A stretch of DNA of 64,000 bases. It comes from Jeotgalibaca porci. GTDB taxonomy: Bacteria; Bacillota; Bacilli; Lactobacillales; Aerococcaceae. The notes below the pieces were generated by a model. It was not told where the DNA came from. It saw only the letters and a program-made list of their open reading frames with translations, and searched no databases. The stretch covers positions 2,234,200 to 2,298,199 of the forward strand of contig NZ_CP049889.1 in NCBI RefSeq assembly GCF_011299095.1, read 5' to 3'. Shown here piece after piece: positions 29,081 through 38,108 of the stretch. The position numbers and the translations under genes are program-made. Position 1 is the first letter of the stretch. Every line of letters starts with the position of its first letter.

Positions 29081-29677
29081 GTGAGCACATTAATTATAGC
29101 GACAAAAAATGCAGGGAAAGCCAATGATTTTAAACTACTATTAGAGCCAAAAGGTTTCGAAATAAAAACGTTATTGGATTACCCAGAAATTCCTGAAGTT
29201 GAAGAAACAGGCTACACATTTGAAGAAAATGCACGTCTTAAAGCAGAAACAATTAGTGCGCTATTAAAAGCACCAGTTCTTGCAGATGATTCAGGCATCA
29301 TGATTGATGCACTTGATGGTCAACCGGGCGTTTTTTCAGCGCGCTTTGCCGGAGAACCAAAGAGTGATGCGGCTAACAACGCCAAAGTTTTAGCAATGCT
29401 CGGTGAGCTGGAAGGCGGCAGTCGCCAAGCACATTTCCACTGTACGTTGGTCCTTGCTCATCCAGACAAAGAGAGCTTGGTAGTGGAAGGGAAAGTAACC
29501 GGTGAAATCGCACAATTTCCAAAAGGAGATAACGGTTTTGGCTATGATCCGCTCTTTTTCTACCCAGAGTTGAACAAAACATTTGGCGAATTAACTGACC
29601 AAGAAAAGAACACTTTTAGTCACCGGTCAGAAGCATTAAAGCAGTTGGATAATTTAATCGATGATTGGTTCAACTAG
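29081..29677 (+). CDS. rdgB: XTP/dITP diphosphatase (RdgB/HAM1 family)
   Basis: Removes non-canonical purine nucleoside triphosphates, preventing their incorporation. ATKNAGKANDF at the N-terminus replaces the usual SGNxGK loop, and ADDSGIMIDAL and the late GYDPLFFYPE and FSHRSEA match the family. The product is 198 residues from GTG 29081 behind GGAGAGC. Confidence 0.94.
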   Translation: MSTLIIATKNAGKANDFKLLLEPKGFEIKTLLDYPEIPEVEETGYTFEENARLKAETISALLKAPVLADDSGIMIDALDGQPGVFSARFAGEPKSDAANNAKVLAMLGELEGGSRQAHFHCTLVLAHPDKESLVVEGKVTGEIAQFPKGDNGFGYDPLFFYPELNKTFGELTDQEKNTFSHRSEALKQLDNLIDDWFN

Positions 29678-29693
29678 ACAGCAGGAGGGCATT

Positions 29694-30218
29694 ATGCAAC
29701 TATTAATCGTTAGTGATAGTCACGGCAATAAAAGAATTCTTAATGAACTCGTATCACGTTATTCGGATAAAGTGGATGCGTTTGTTCACTGCGGTGATTC
29801 TGAATTGTCATCAGATGATTTGATATGGGGAATAATGGATACTGTTCGTGGTAACTGTGATTTTGATGGCGGCTATCAAGATGTTTTTGTGAGTCGTAAG
29901 CTTGAGTACGAATATCTCGTTACACACGGACATCACCATGATGTAAAAAGGACACTGGAACAACTAAAAGCAACCGCAAGAGAAGAAAATGTTCCATTCG
30001 TTTTTTATGGACATTCCCACGAACTTAAATTTGATTATCAAGACGGAATCTTTTTTATTAATCCTGGCAGTATCCAGTCTCCGAGAGGACGTCTAACTGA
30101 GCCTACTTACTGTCTCTTGAAAGCTGAGGGCTCGCACCTTGATATCCAAGTTTATACCGATAAACATGTACAGCTAGTAAAGATGTCTTATCACAGTGAT
30201 AAATTAATCAAATTTTAA
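29694..30218 (+). CDS. YfcE/MJ0936-type metallophosphodiesterase
   Basis: A 174-residue calcineurin-like phosphoesterase. VSDSHG, VHCGDSE, VRGNCD, THGHH and GHSHE are the successive metal-ligand motifs. YfcE members hydrolyse phosphodiesters in vitro; the natural substrate is unknown. The ATG at 29694 has a perfect AGGAGGG ribosome-binding site; the open frame starting at 29661 is inside rdgB. It is the third gene of the murI operon. Confidence 0.9.
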   Translation: MQLLIVSDSHGNKRILNELVSRYSDKVDAFVHCGDSELSSDDLIWGIMDTVRGNCDFDGGYQDVFVSRKLEYEYLVTHGHHHDVKRTLEQLKATAREENVPFVFYGHSHELKFDYQDGIFFINPGSIQSPRGRLTEPTYCLLKAEGSHLDIQVYTDKHVQLVKMSYHSDKLIKF

Positions 30219-30279
30219 GTACACTGATAGCGTATTCATCGTATACTAATCTTAATGAATAGTATCAAGGAGGGTTTGT

Positions 30280-30765
30280 ATGATTAGTGAAGAAGTTAGA
30301 AAAATGCTCCTTCAAGATGATGACGGTCAAATATTCGTTTCAAGCGAAAATGTGGCCAACTTAAATTTAAATAATAACTTGAACCATGCGGTACTCGTCC
30401 TATCTAAAATAGGCTACAATGCGATACCCGTGCTTGACAATGAATCACATATTCGTGGTTTAATTTCAATGTCGATGATTATGAATGCCATTATGGGATT
30501 GGATGCCATTCGTTTTGAAGCACTTGAAACACTAAAAGTGAAAGATGTCATGGATACAAATGTTCCGATAGTAGATGAATCGGACGAATTAGAAGATGTC
30601 TTAAGAAATTTAATCGATCACAGCTTCTTATGTTTGGCTGATGAGCAGGGTGTGTTTAAAGGAATCGTCACTCGTAAGGAAATTTTAAGTCGGGTGAACC
30701 ATCTCGTCCACGAAATTCATAATCAATACACGTTATTAGTAAAAGAAACATCAAATGCGAAATAA
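30280..30765 (+). CDS. cbpB: CBS-domain protein CbpB/DarB (c-di-AMP receptor family)
   Basis: A 161-residue protein made of a CBS pair. IGYNAIPVLDNESHIRGLIS and VKDVMDTNVPIVDESDEL mark the two CBS domains. The overall pattern (SEEVRKML at the start, EILSRVNHLVHEI at the end) resembles Listeria CbpB and Bacillus DarB (YkuL), which bind c-di-AMP and control Rel and pyruvate carboxylase in those hosts. That function is inferred from the family. It is a single-gene unit with a long terminator. Confidence 0.88.
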   Translation: MISEEVRKMLLQDDDGQIFVSSENVANLNLNNNLNHAVLVLSKIGYNAIPVLDNESHIRGLISMSMIMNAIMGLDAIRFEALETLKVKDVMDTNVPIVDESDELEDVLRNLIDHSFLCLADEQGVFKGIVTRKEILSRVNHLVHEIHNQYTLLVKETSNAK

Positions 30766-30805
30766 AGAAAGGTGTTGGGAGTTTTTCCCAACACCTTTCT
30801 TTATT
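30761..30805 (+). terminator. Terminator of cbpB, 20-bp perfect stem
   Basis: The 20-base arms at 30761-30780 and 30786-30805 are exact inverted repeats around a 5-base loop. The stop codon (30763-30765) lies in the left arm. T-runs on both strands let it serve the convergent mscS gene too. Confidence 0.9.
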
Positions 30806-30846
30806 TCTGATAATTTTATGTACTCAAAACGCAACCACTTTTCATC

Positions 30847-31746
30847 TTAACCTACAATACTTTGTTTAGGCAGAGTAATCCCATTTTCGCCTAATACATC
30901 TAAATACTTAGCTAGAAAATGGTCGTGTACATTAAACTGTTGTCCATTCAACGTATAGAAGACAACTTTCATGGTTAACAGACCGTTAGGAGCATTGTGG
31001 GGACCAATGTAACTTGGACCGCTGACGATTTCCGGGAAATTTGGTACTAACTGCTTATTAACTTTTTCCAGAATCTGGCGTACTTGATCAAAGTCTGTAT
31101 CAGCCGGCAAATGAATCTCAATCATCGCACGCATATTATTACGTGAGTTGTTGCTGATGACATCGATTGTATGATTTGGTAAAAAGTGATGGGTTCCATC
31201 GAAACCTTGCAATTGTGTAGAGCGGAGTCCAATTGAAACAACTTTACCGGAGAAATCACCGATTGTAACGGAATCACCTACATCAAATTGATCTTCCAAT
31301 AAAATAAAAAAACCGTTTACGATATCATTAATAAATGTTTGCGCACCTAAACCAATAGCCAAACCTGCAATTCCGGCACTGGCTATGAGGGTTGAAATTG
31401 GAATACCCAAAATAGATAAGACAGTGTAAATAAAGAAGAACGCGAGTGTATAGGAGAAGGCATTTTCCAACATCTTATAAATAGTACTTCTTCGACTGCT
31501 GGAAAAATCCATCTTGTTTCTTTTGCGTTCGAAAGTTCGCTTCATTAAGAACGTAATGATTTTCTTGATAAGAAAGAATAACAAAAGTGTCAGTAATAAG
31601 AAGATTGCTTTTGTCATGATGAGAGAAATTATTTCTGTCCAATTAATAGAGTTCCACCATCTTACAAAATAATTAGAAGATTTTACTACTGTATCAATTG
31701 TTTCGTCAATCGGATTGTCTCCGGGGGTAGTTGCCAAAAATTTCAT
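30847..31746 (-). CDS. mscS: Small-conductance mechanosensitive channel (MscS family)
   Basis: A 299-residue membrane protein with an N-terminal extension, about three transmembrane helices and the pore helix region STLIASAGIAGLAIGLGAQ. The MscS beta domain follows (ITINDIVNGFFILLEDQFDVGD, split). The C-terminal part is shorter than in E. coli MscS. It opens under membrane tension to release solutes on osmotic downshock. It is transcribed alone. Confidence 0.93.
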   Translation of the reverse strand: MKFLATTPGDNPIDETIDTVVKSSNYFVRWWNSINWTEIISLIMTKAIFLLLTLLLFFLIKKIITFLMKRTFERKRNKMDFSSSRRSTIYKMLENAFSYTLAFFFIYTVLSILGIPISTLIASAGIAGLAIGLGAQTFINDIVNGFFILLEDQFDVGDSVTIGDFSGKVVSIGLRSTQLQGFDGTHHFLPNHTIDVISNNSRNNMRAMIEIHLPADTDFDQVRQILEKVNKQLVPNFPEIVSGPSYIGPHNAPNGLLTMKVVFYTLNGQQFNVHDHFLAKYLDVLGENGITLPKQSIVG

Positions 31747-31949
31747 AGCCTTACATCCTTTATATATCTTTGATGATTAAAGAGTAGCATTTTTTCTATT
31801 ACTGGTCAAAGAGGAGGAAACAGAATATTTGAAGTGCTTTCAATAGCATTACTTGTTTTCTTGTGATATTATTTCAGTAAGCTAGTTGTTGCAAATAAGA
31901 AAAAATACTAGTGCTATATTGCAACACAATAAGTAGTAGAGGAGCGTGA

Positions 31950-32411
31950 ATGCATATGAGTTGGGGTGAAATAGCGGGGCTGATTGCGGCAATCGCATTT
32001 GCAGCTTTAGCAGTCTTTTTAATCCTAGCAATCCGAAAAGCAACGGTTATTCTCGATGAGGTATCAAAAATTGCTGAGGAAGCAAACAAGAGTATTGCAG
32101 TAATTACTAAAGATGTTGACCATCTTTCCATTGAGGTTGAAGGATTGTTAAATAAGACGAATACATTGGTCGATGATTTAAACGGAAAAATAAGTAAGAC
32201 CGACCCATTATTTACAGCGATTGGGGATCTGGGAGTCACTGTTTCTGATGTGAATCAGTCAACACGAAACCTGGCAACCTCAATTACCGGTAAAACGAAC
32301 AAATTGAAGAAAGAGTCTTCTGTCAGCAAGCTCGGAAGAACTGCAACCACATTAAACCGTCGTCGCAAAGAGAAAAAAGCTGCCCAAGACACCAATATTA
32401 ATATTTACTAA
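31950..32411 (+). CDS. DUF948 / YtxG-like membrane protein
   Basis: A 153-residue protein. One N-terminal transmembrane helix (about 5-28, GEIAGLIAAIAFAALAVFL) is followed by a coiled-coil region and a basic tail (RRRKEKK). The DUF948 pattern fits YtxG of Bacillus. A GAGGAG ribosome-binding site precedes the ATG at 31950; a second ATG at 31956 is also possible. It pairs with the next gene, as ytxG-ytxH often do. The role is envelope-associated but unproven. Confidence 0.83.
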   Translation: MHMSWGEIAGLIAAIAFAALAVFLILAIRKATVILDEVSKIAEEANKSIAVITKDVDHLSIEVEGLLNKTNTLVDDLNGKISKTDPLFTAIGDLGVTVSDVNQSTRNLATSITGKTNKLKKESSVSKLGRTATTLNRRRKEKKAAQDTNINIY

Positions 32412-32445
32412 AAAATTATCTTAATTACGAAGGAGAGAAATTAAA

Positions 32446-32880
32446 ATGGGTAAAAAACAAGGCGGATTTGTACTAGGAGCAATTATCGGGGGAGCAGCAG
32501 CAGCTATTACAGCACTACTGTACGCGCCAAAGTCTGGTAAAGAACTTCGTGAAGATATCTCAAATGAATTTGATGATTTTATGGATACAATGTACGACTA
32601 CAAAGACATCGCAGTTGAAAAAGGCAGCGAGTTGGTAGAAGTAGCAAAAGAAACAACAGATGATATCAAAGTTAGCTTGAAAGATACTTCAAGCCACTTG
32701 AAATCACAATATAATGAAACTAAAGGTAAAGTAACAGAAGATTTCCAAAAAGCAAAAACAGAAGTTGATAAAACAATGGCTGACGTTAAAGAAGCTGCTT
32801 CAGTTGGAAAAGATGTTGCAACTGAGGTTGTTGAAGAAGCAAAAACAGAAGCTAAAAAAGAAACAGATATGAATCTTTAA
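32446..32880 (+). CDS. YtxH domain-containing protein
   Basis: A 144-residue protein. A glycine-rich hydrophobic segment (FVLGAIIGGAAAAITALLYA, residues 8-27) ends with YAPKSGKELR, the YtxH signature; the rest is a charged helical region. Short Gly-rich helices of this family are usually membrane-inserted. It follows the DUF948 gene by 34 bases with GGAGAG ahead. Confidence 0.82.
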   Translation: MGKKQGGFVLGAIIGGAAAAITALLYAPKSGKELREDISNEFDDFMDTMYDYKDIAVEKGSELVEVAKETTDDIKVSLKDTSSHLKSQYNETKGKVTEDFQKAKTEVDKTMADVKEAASVGKDVATEVVEEAKTEAKKETDMNL

Positions 32881-32884
32881 TAGC

Positions 32885-32914
32885 AAAAAGAGACTGGCAT
32901 GCCAGTCTCTTTTT
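32885..32914. terminator. Bidirectional terminator between ytxH-like and prolidase genes
   Basis: A 30-bp perfect palindrome running from AAAAAGAGACTGGC to GCCAGTCTCTTTTT, with A- and T-runs at the ends. Confidence 0.9.
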
Positions 32915-32915
32915 G

Positions 32916-34034
32916 TTAGCTTTTCATAAAATCTGTATATGCGGTTAGATGTGTCGGGAAAAATGTGAAAGAATGGAAGCCATGTTCATCTAAGTAACCA
33001 CAGTCTTCAATTCTGACACCTACTTCATTGGGGATATAAATACCGGGTTCAATTGAGAAACACATATTTTTTACAAGCGGCATTTCATTTCCTTCCATAA
33101 TTGAAGGGAACTCATGGACACTTTGTCCTAACCCGTGACCGAGACGATGGTTAAAGTAAGTGCCATACCCTTGATCCGCAATAATGTTGCGTGCGATACC
33201 ATCTAAGTTAGAAGCAGACATATCTAATGTAGCTTTTGCCATAGCCGCATCATGTGCGTTCAAAACAAGGTTATAAACTTTTTCTTGTTGTTCGGAAGGA
33301 GCGTCACCGAAGAATAATGTCCGCGTAACGTCGCTAGTATATCCTTCATAGACAACACCTAGATCAAATAACACAAACTCATTTGTTTTGAGCTTTCTTT
33401 CTCCGGGAGTCCCATGTGGGTTTGCAGCATTGTCACCAAAGAGTACCATCGTGTCAAAACTCATCTGACTAATTCCGCGCTTTTTTAATTGGTATTCGAT
33501 TTCTGCAACGATTTCAAGTTCACTTACTCCAGCATGAAGGGCAAGTGCTCCGATTTTGATAGCTTCATCAGCCCAGTATCCAGCTTTTTTCATTTTTTCA
33601 ATTTCATCGGCTGATTTGCTGATACGCAAGTTTGCCATAAAAGGAGAGTAGTCGAAAGTAAAACAGCCTCTAGGGAAAAATTCTTGTAGTGCCTCCAGTT
33701 TTTGAACAGTTAAATGTTGTTTTTCTATCGCCCAATTAGAGTGCAATATTCCTTTACTAATTATCAGAGTTTGGATGATTTCCCAAGGGTTTTGGGTATC
33801 AAGGTAACTTTCCACCTGGATGTTGGAAACGGTTGCTTTGGCATCTTCAATTTCTAAAGCAGGGGTGAAGAGAATTGGAGTCGCATCCTTAAAAATCATG
33901 AATGCTAAAATGCGTTCATGTGGCTCGCTCAAATAACCCGTCATTAAATGGATTGTACTGGGGTCGCTAAAAAATGCAACGTCGATATTATTTTTTTTCA
34001 TATCACTCATAATACTTTTTATATTATTATTCAA
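32916..34034 (-). CDS. pepQ: M24 family Xaa-Pro dipeptidase (prolidase)
   Basis: A 372-residue cytoplasmic metallopeptidase that splits X-Pro dipeptides. The M24 ligands are visible in FDLGVVYEGYTSDVTRTLFF (Asp pair), HRLGHGLGQSVHEFPS and SIEPGIY, plus VRIEDCGYL. The divergent position next to ccpA is the classic pepQ-ccpA pair of LAB. The start is TTG 34034 with GGAGG eight bases ahead. The product resembles but is not identical to the aminopeptidase-type M24 protein at 47863. Confidence 0.92.
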   Translation of the reverse strand: MNNNIKSIMSDMKKNNIDVAFFSDPSTIHLMTGYLSEPHERILAFMIFKDATPILFTPALEIEDAKATVSNIQVESYLDTQNPWEIIQTLIISKGILHSNWAIEKQHLTVQKLEALQEFFPRGCFTFDYSPFMANLRISKSADEIEKMKKAGYWADEAIKIGALALHAGVSELEIVAEIEYQLKKRGISQMSFDTMVLFGDNAANPHGTPGERKLKTNEFVLFDLGVVYEGYTSDVTRTLFFGDAPSEQQEKVYNLVLNAHDAAMAKATLDMSASNLDGIARNIIADQGYGTYFNHRLGHGLGQSVHEFPSIMEGNEMPLVKNMCFSIEPGIYIPNEVGVRIEDCGYLDEHGFHSFTFFPTHLTAYTDFMKS

Positions 34035-34090
34035 TTTATTTTCCTCCTTTTTGTGGTATATTATAACACATAATCAAAATTGTGAAAAAA

Positions 34091-34119
34091 TAGTTGCTTT
34101 TTTCATGAAAAAACAACTA
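34091..34119. promoter_or_regulatory. Near-perfect palindrome in the pepQ-ccpA gap
   Basis: TAGTTG, one unpaired C, then TTTTTTCATGAAAAAA and CAACTA form one inverted repeat of 28-29 bases. A TTTCATGAAA copy recurs at 34132. It is a candidate operator between divergent promoters; the binding protein is unknown. Confidence 0.6.
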
Positions 34120-34130
34120 AAACGCTTGCA
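34117..34130 (+). promoter_or_regulatory. Likely cre site (CcpA operator) at the ccpA promoter
   Basis: CTAAAACGCTTGCA matches the cre consensus TGWAARCGYTWNCW at 12 of 14 positions, missing only the first two. It overlaps the TTGCAA -35 of ccpA, so CcpA would autoregulate its own gene. Confidence 0.6.
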
Positions 34131-34154
34131 ATTTCATGAAAATAATGATAAGTT
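34126..34154 (+). promoter_or_regulatory. Promoter of ccpA
   Basis: TTGCAA (34126-34131), 17 bases, TAAGTT (34149-34154) with TGA immediately before (extended -10). The same TGATAAGTT occurs at the hrcA promoter. The leader to the ccpA ATG is about 70 bases. Confidence 0.65.
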
Positions 34155-34231
34155 TTCATAGAGAATAAAATGCTATCTTTTAGTAGAGATAAAAAAATAA
34201 AAAACATCTGAATATAAAGGAGAAATAAGTA

Positions 34232-35245
34232 ATGGAGAAACAAACAATTACAATTTATGATGTTGCCCGCGAGGCCAACGTCTCTATGGCTACTGTTTCA
34301 CGTGTTGTAAACGGAAACCCAAACGTAAAACCATCTACACGTAAGAAAGTATTGGAGGTAATTGATCGCTTAGACTACCGTCCTAACGCTGTTGCCCGTG
34401 GACTTGCCAGTAAGAAAACAACGACTGTTGGTGTTCTTATCCCAGACGTTACGAATGTGTTCTTTGCATCACTAGCTCGTGGTATTGACGATATTGCTAC
34501 TATGTACAAGTATAACATTATCCTAGCAAACTCTGACCAAAATGAAAATAAAGAAATCCAAGTTCTAAACACTTTGTTAGCTAAACAAGTGGACGGAATC
34601 ATTTATATGGGTAACAAGATTACAGACGAACTACGTGCAGAATTTGCACGTTCTAAAACACCTGTTGTACTTGCAGGGACTGTTGATCCTGACCAAGAAG
34701 TTGGTAGTGTAAACATTGACTATATCGACGCGACAGAAAAAGTAATTGCAAAATTAATTGAAAGCGACAGAAAAAATATTGGATTTATTTCTTCTCAAAT
34801 CGCTAATCCTATCAACGGTCAATACCGCTTGAAAGGATACAAAAATGCGCTTCTATCTGCAGGTATTACTTATGATGAATCCTTTGTTTTCGAAAGTGAT
34901 GGATCGGTTGACGCAGGCGAGAGCATGGCAGCACAGTTACTTGAAAAAGGAATTGATAGTGCCTATGTTACGGACGATGAGTTAGCAATCGGTTTGCTAA
35001 ACGGTATTATTAACGCTGGCGTTAATGTACCAGAAGACTTTGAGATTATTTCAAGTAACAACTCTAAAATTACTGAAATGGCTCGTCCAAAACTAAGTTC
35101 GATTATGCTTCCGCTTTATGATATCGGTGCAGTAGCAATGCGTCTTCTAACTAAAATTATGAACAAAGAAGAAATCGATGAAAAAACAATCACGTTGCCA
35201 TACAAAATTGTTTACCGTGGCACAACAACGCTAGAAGAAGAATAG
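34232..35245 (+). CDS. ccpA: Catabolite control protein A
   Basis: The LacI-family master regulator of carbon catabolite repression; it binds cre sites with HPr-Ser46-P. The N-terminal helix-turn-helix TITIYDVAREANVSMATVSR and the hinge RPNAVARGLAS are typical, followed by the periplasmic-binding-protein core. The 337-residue length fits CcpA. Its divergent neighbour is pepQ, and a likely cre overlaps its promoter. Confidence 0.95.
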   Translation: MEKQTITIYDVAREANVSMATVSRVVNGNPNVKPSTRKKVLEVIDRLDYRPNAVARGLASKKTTTVGVLIPDVTNVFFASLARGIDDIATMYKYNIILANSDQNENKEIQVLNTLLAKQVDGIIYMGNKITDELRAEFARSKTPVVLAGTVDPDQEVGSVNIDYIDATEKVIAKLIESDRKNIGFISSQIANPINGQYRLKGYKNALLSAGITYDESFVFESDGSVDAGESMAAQLLEKGIDSAYVTDDELAIGLLNGIINAGVNVPEDFEIISSNNSKITEMARPKLSSIMLPLYDIGAVAMRLLTKIMNKEEIDEKTITLPYKIVYRGTTTLEEE

Positions 35246-35264
35246 AAATGTTAATGATTCAAAT

Positions 35265-35310
35265 AAAAAACAGAGGAGCGGGGAGATAATTCCCGATCCT
35301 CTGTTTTTTT
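35265..35310. terminator. Bidirectional terminator between ccpA and the class A PBP gene
   Basis: AAAAAACAGAGGA (35265-35277) pairs with TCCTCTGTTTTTT (35297-35309); both strands end in T-runs. Confidence 0.9.
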
Positions 35311-35320
35311 ATTCGTTACT

Positions 35321-37978
35321 TTAACTACCCTCAGATTCTTTTGCAGCTTCTTCAGCTTTCTTTTTAGCTTCTTCTTCCGCCTTTTTCTTGGCTTCTTCTT
35401 CCGCCTTTTTCTTGGCTTCCTCTTCCGCTTTTTTCTTAGCTTCTTCTTCCGCTTTTTTCTTAGCTTCTGCCTCAGCTTTTTTCTTAGCTTCAGCATCTTT
35501 CAATTTCTTTTCCTCAGCATTCCAAAATGCTAACTTGATATCAGCATCTGTCGCTCCTGGAGAGAAGTTGTAAGTAGGTGCTTTCGGAAGATTTGTTTCT
35601 TTGAATAAATCTGTCGTTTTAGTTCCATCTATATTTACCGAACGATTAGAACCCGGAATGGTTACTTTACCAGCAAGTGTTCCCGTGGAAGCGACCACAG
35701 ATTTTTCAACTAAACCACCCGGACGCTGATGGATTTGATCAATACCGAAAGTTTCAGGATTCACGGCATGAACTTTATTTGCGATCAGTGACCAATATTG
35801 CATGTTGTTAAGTGAGGGCCACCCTGTAAAGTATGGATCATAGAACGCATGCGTTTCATATTTATTATTGTAACCAACCCATGAACTTAAGGTAACGGTA
35901 GGAGTACTGCCAATAAACCAGTAGTCTGTATTCTTGTCTGATGTACCAGTTTTGGCTGCTAAATCAGGGTTGAAGTTTAGGTAGTTTGTAATTCGGTTTG
36001 AGAACCCTAGATCAACAACATCCCGCAGGATATCCAAAGTGAGATAAGCTGTTTGATCGGAGAAGACTTCTCTGGCTTCGTGCTCATGTTCGTAGATAAT
36101 GTTACCATCTACATCTTCAATTTTTTCAATCAGGTAGTGGGGAATGAAATCGCCGTGGTTCGCAAATGTTGCAAAAGCATTCGTTTGTTCAGCAACAGTT
36201 ACGTCTGTTGTTCCCAGTGAAAAAGCTCCAAACTGTTTATTATCATCGATTAATTCATAATCCATCATATCCATGTATTTGTAAGGCTCCATACCTTTGC
36301 TCAACATTTCGAGATAAAGTTTGGCAGTCGGGTTGTTCATAGAATCATATAATGCTTTTCTAGCTGGAACCAGTTTATTGGATATAACATTTCCAATATT
36401 TGACACTTCCCAAATAGAACCGTCTGCTTGTCTCGCTTCTTCACCCATTGGCGTATCTGGCAACATTGAAGCAGGGGAGATAAGGTTCATCTCAATTGCT
36501 GGTGCATATACGGCTAATGGTTTGATTGTCGAAGCAGGGGAGCGGGGTGCATCAAATGCATGGTCCACTTGATCCGTTGAAAAATCAACGCCACCGATAA
36601 ATCCTAGAACACGACCGGTCGCATTTTCTAATAAAATACTGCCTGATTGCGCCAGTTCTGTATATTCCTTCGTTTCACCTGTTGCTTCATCTACATAGGT
36701 GTCTACATAAGTTTCTCCAAGGTTTGGAGCAAATTCCGTTGCGGCTTCTTGCATTGCGTTATAAATGTTCTTATCAATTGTGGAATAGACTTTGATTCCA
36801 GCTGTTTCGAGATAATTCTGATTTCTGAAATAGTACTCATTGTACATCTCGACGTTCGCATCAACTTCCTCGAAAGTCAAACCATTTTTCTCAGCTTCAA
36901 CAGCCATTAATGTTTCAATTGCTTGTTTTTCGACTTGTTGGTACAGATAATTATGGTTATTAAGATTGCCGTCTTTTTCAAGAATGAAGTCTGCTTCAAT
37001 ATCGTAAGTCATTGCTGCATCGTATTCTTCTTTAGTTATCGTCTGTTCCTCGAACATACGGGTTAACACAGTCTTCATACGATTGACACCCGCAGAGTTA
37101 TCTTCATAGATTTCTCCCGAATTTGTATAAGGTGTGTAAATATAAGGATTCTGTGGCAGACCAACTAAGAAAGCTGCTTGCGGCAAGTTCACTTCATTTG
37201 CATGAACTCCGAAGATTCCAAGTGCAGCTTCTTCGATTCCGGCAATGTTTGAGCCCGCACTGTTTCTACCAAATGGTGATACATTTAAATAGGCAGTAAG
37301 AATTTCATCCTTTTCGAAATAGTTTTCCAAGCGCATTGCCAAAAGCATTTCATTCACTTTTCTGGAGAACGTTACTTCACTGGATAAGAGTTGTTGTTTT
37401 ACAAGCTGCTGTGTGATGGTTGATCCTCCGGTTGTCTCACCAAGTCCAGAAACCTCCGTTATTACGGCTCTAAAGACAGCCTTTGGAACAATACCATTAT
37501 GTTCGTGGAAGTACTCATCTTCTGTGGAGATTAAGCCATTGATGATGAATGGTGAAATCTGATCGTATTGAATCACAGAACGTTGTAAGTCCGTCCGAAC
37601 CTCGGAAATCAAATCACCACTACTATAATGAAGACTGGATACAAGCTCGACATTTCCAATTGCTTGGGCCATCACAGTACGATCGGGCGGCAGGTCATCA
37701 TCTACTAGGGAGGCGAATAAGCCTAAGCCAAGACCAAGACCTAAAAAGCCAAGTAAGGAAACAATCATTAAAACTGATATCATAATCGTTTTCACTACGC
37801 CGTACGTAACGTTGAAACCAAATGCACTTTTAGAAGCAATGGTATAAAGCGTATCATTCGATTTAAGTTGCCCAGATAGACGTTTGAAAGAATGCGTTAC
37901 ATTCGAATACGTCTTTTTTGAGAATGAAGAAACGTGTTTAAGAAAATCATCAAACTGGTTTCCATCTGATTTATTCAT
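35321..37978 (-). CDS. Class A penicillin-binding protein (transglycosylase/transpeptidase) with Lys/Glu repeat tail
   Basis: A bifunctional peptidoglycan synthase of 885 residues. A cytoplasmic start and one membrane helix (about 62-90) precede the GT51 domain (EDEYFHEHNG, residues 153-162; GGSTITQQLVKQ) and the transpeptidase domain with SxxK at Ser 483 (STIK), SMNN and KTGT at Lys 676. The C-terminus, after about residue 830, has six AKKKAEEE-like 8-residue repeats, a charged tail uncommon in this form. The domain plan resembles PBP1A/PBP2A of streptococci. A minus-strand extended -10 TGA-TATAAT lies near 38020-38012. Confidence 0.94.
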   Translation of the reverse strand: MNKSDGNQFDDFLKHVSSFSKKTYSNVTHSFKRLSGQLKSNDTLYTIASKSAFGFNVTYGVVKTIMISVLMIVSLLGFLGLGLGLGLFASLVDDDLPPDRTVMAQAIGNVELVSSLHYSSGDLISEVRTDLQRSVIQYDQISPFIINGLISTEDEYFHEHNGIVPKAVFRAVITEVSGLGETTGGSTITQQLVKQQLLSSEVTFSRKVNEMLLAMRLENYFEKDEILTAYLNVSPFGRNSAGSNIAGIEEAALGIFGVHANEVNLPQAAFLVGLPQNPYIYTPYTNSGEIYEDNSAGVNRMKTVLTRMFEEQTITKEEYDAAMTYDIEADFILEKDGNLNNHNYLYQQVEKQAIETLMAVEAEKNGLTFEEVDANVEMYNEYYFRNQNYLETAGIKVYSTIDKNIYNAMQEAATEFAPNLGETYVDTYVDEATGETKEYTELAQSGSILLENATGRVLGFIGGVDFSTDQVDHAFDAPRSPASTIKPLAVYAPAIEMNLISPASMLPDTPMGEEARQADGSIWEVSNIGNVISNKLVPARKALYDSMNNPTAKLYLEMLSKGMEPYKYMDMMDYELIDDNKQFGAFSLGTTDVTVAEQTNAFATFANHGDFIPHYLIEKIEDVDGNIIYEHEHEAREVFSDQTAYLTLDILRDVVDLGFSNRITNYLNFNPDLAAKTGTSDKNTDYWFIGSTPTVTLSSWVGYNNKYETHAFYDPYFTGWPSLNNMQYWSLIANKVHAVNPETFGIDQIHQRPGGLVEKSVVASTGTLAGKVTIPGSNRSVNIDGTKTTDLFKETNLPKAPTYNFSPGATDADIKLAFWNAEEKKLKDAEAKKKAEAEAKKKAEEEAKKKAEEEAKKKAEEEAKKKAEEEAKKKAEEAAKESEGS
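35345..35488 (-). repeat. Six tandem 24-bp units encoding the PBP Lys/Glu tail
   Basis: Six consecutive 24-base units (encoding AKKKAEAE, AKKKAEEE four times, AKKKAEEA) at the 3' end of the PBP gene. Some base variation between units shows divergence, but slippage between strains is likely. It is coding DNA, not a CRISPR. Confidence 0.9.
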
Positions 37979-38060
37979 TTTATCCCTCTCTCTGATTGCA
38001 TAGTCTTCGCTATTATATCAAAAATAGGCACGGGTATCTATTTTGTGGCCCGATAGATAT

Positions 38061-38097
38061 AAAAAAGAAACCAGATTGTAATATATCTGGTTTCTTA
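38061..38097 (-). terminator. Terminator of trhO
   Basis: AAGAAACCAGAT and ATCTGGTTTCTT are inverted repeats; on the minus strand TTTTTT follows. It lies just beyond the trhO stop and before the PBP promoter. Confidence 0.85.
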
Positions 38098-38108
38098 ATG
38101 CCGTTATT

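Noticed and set aside
35345..35488. Regular 24-bp repeats as a CRISPR array
   Set aside because: There are no spacers; the units are contiguous and encode the PBP tail.
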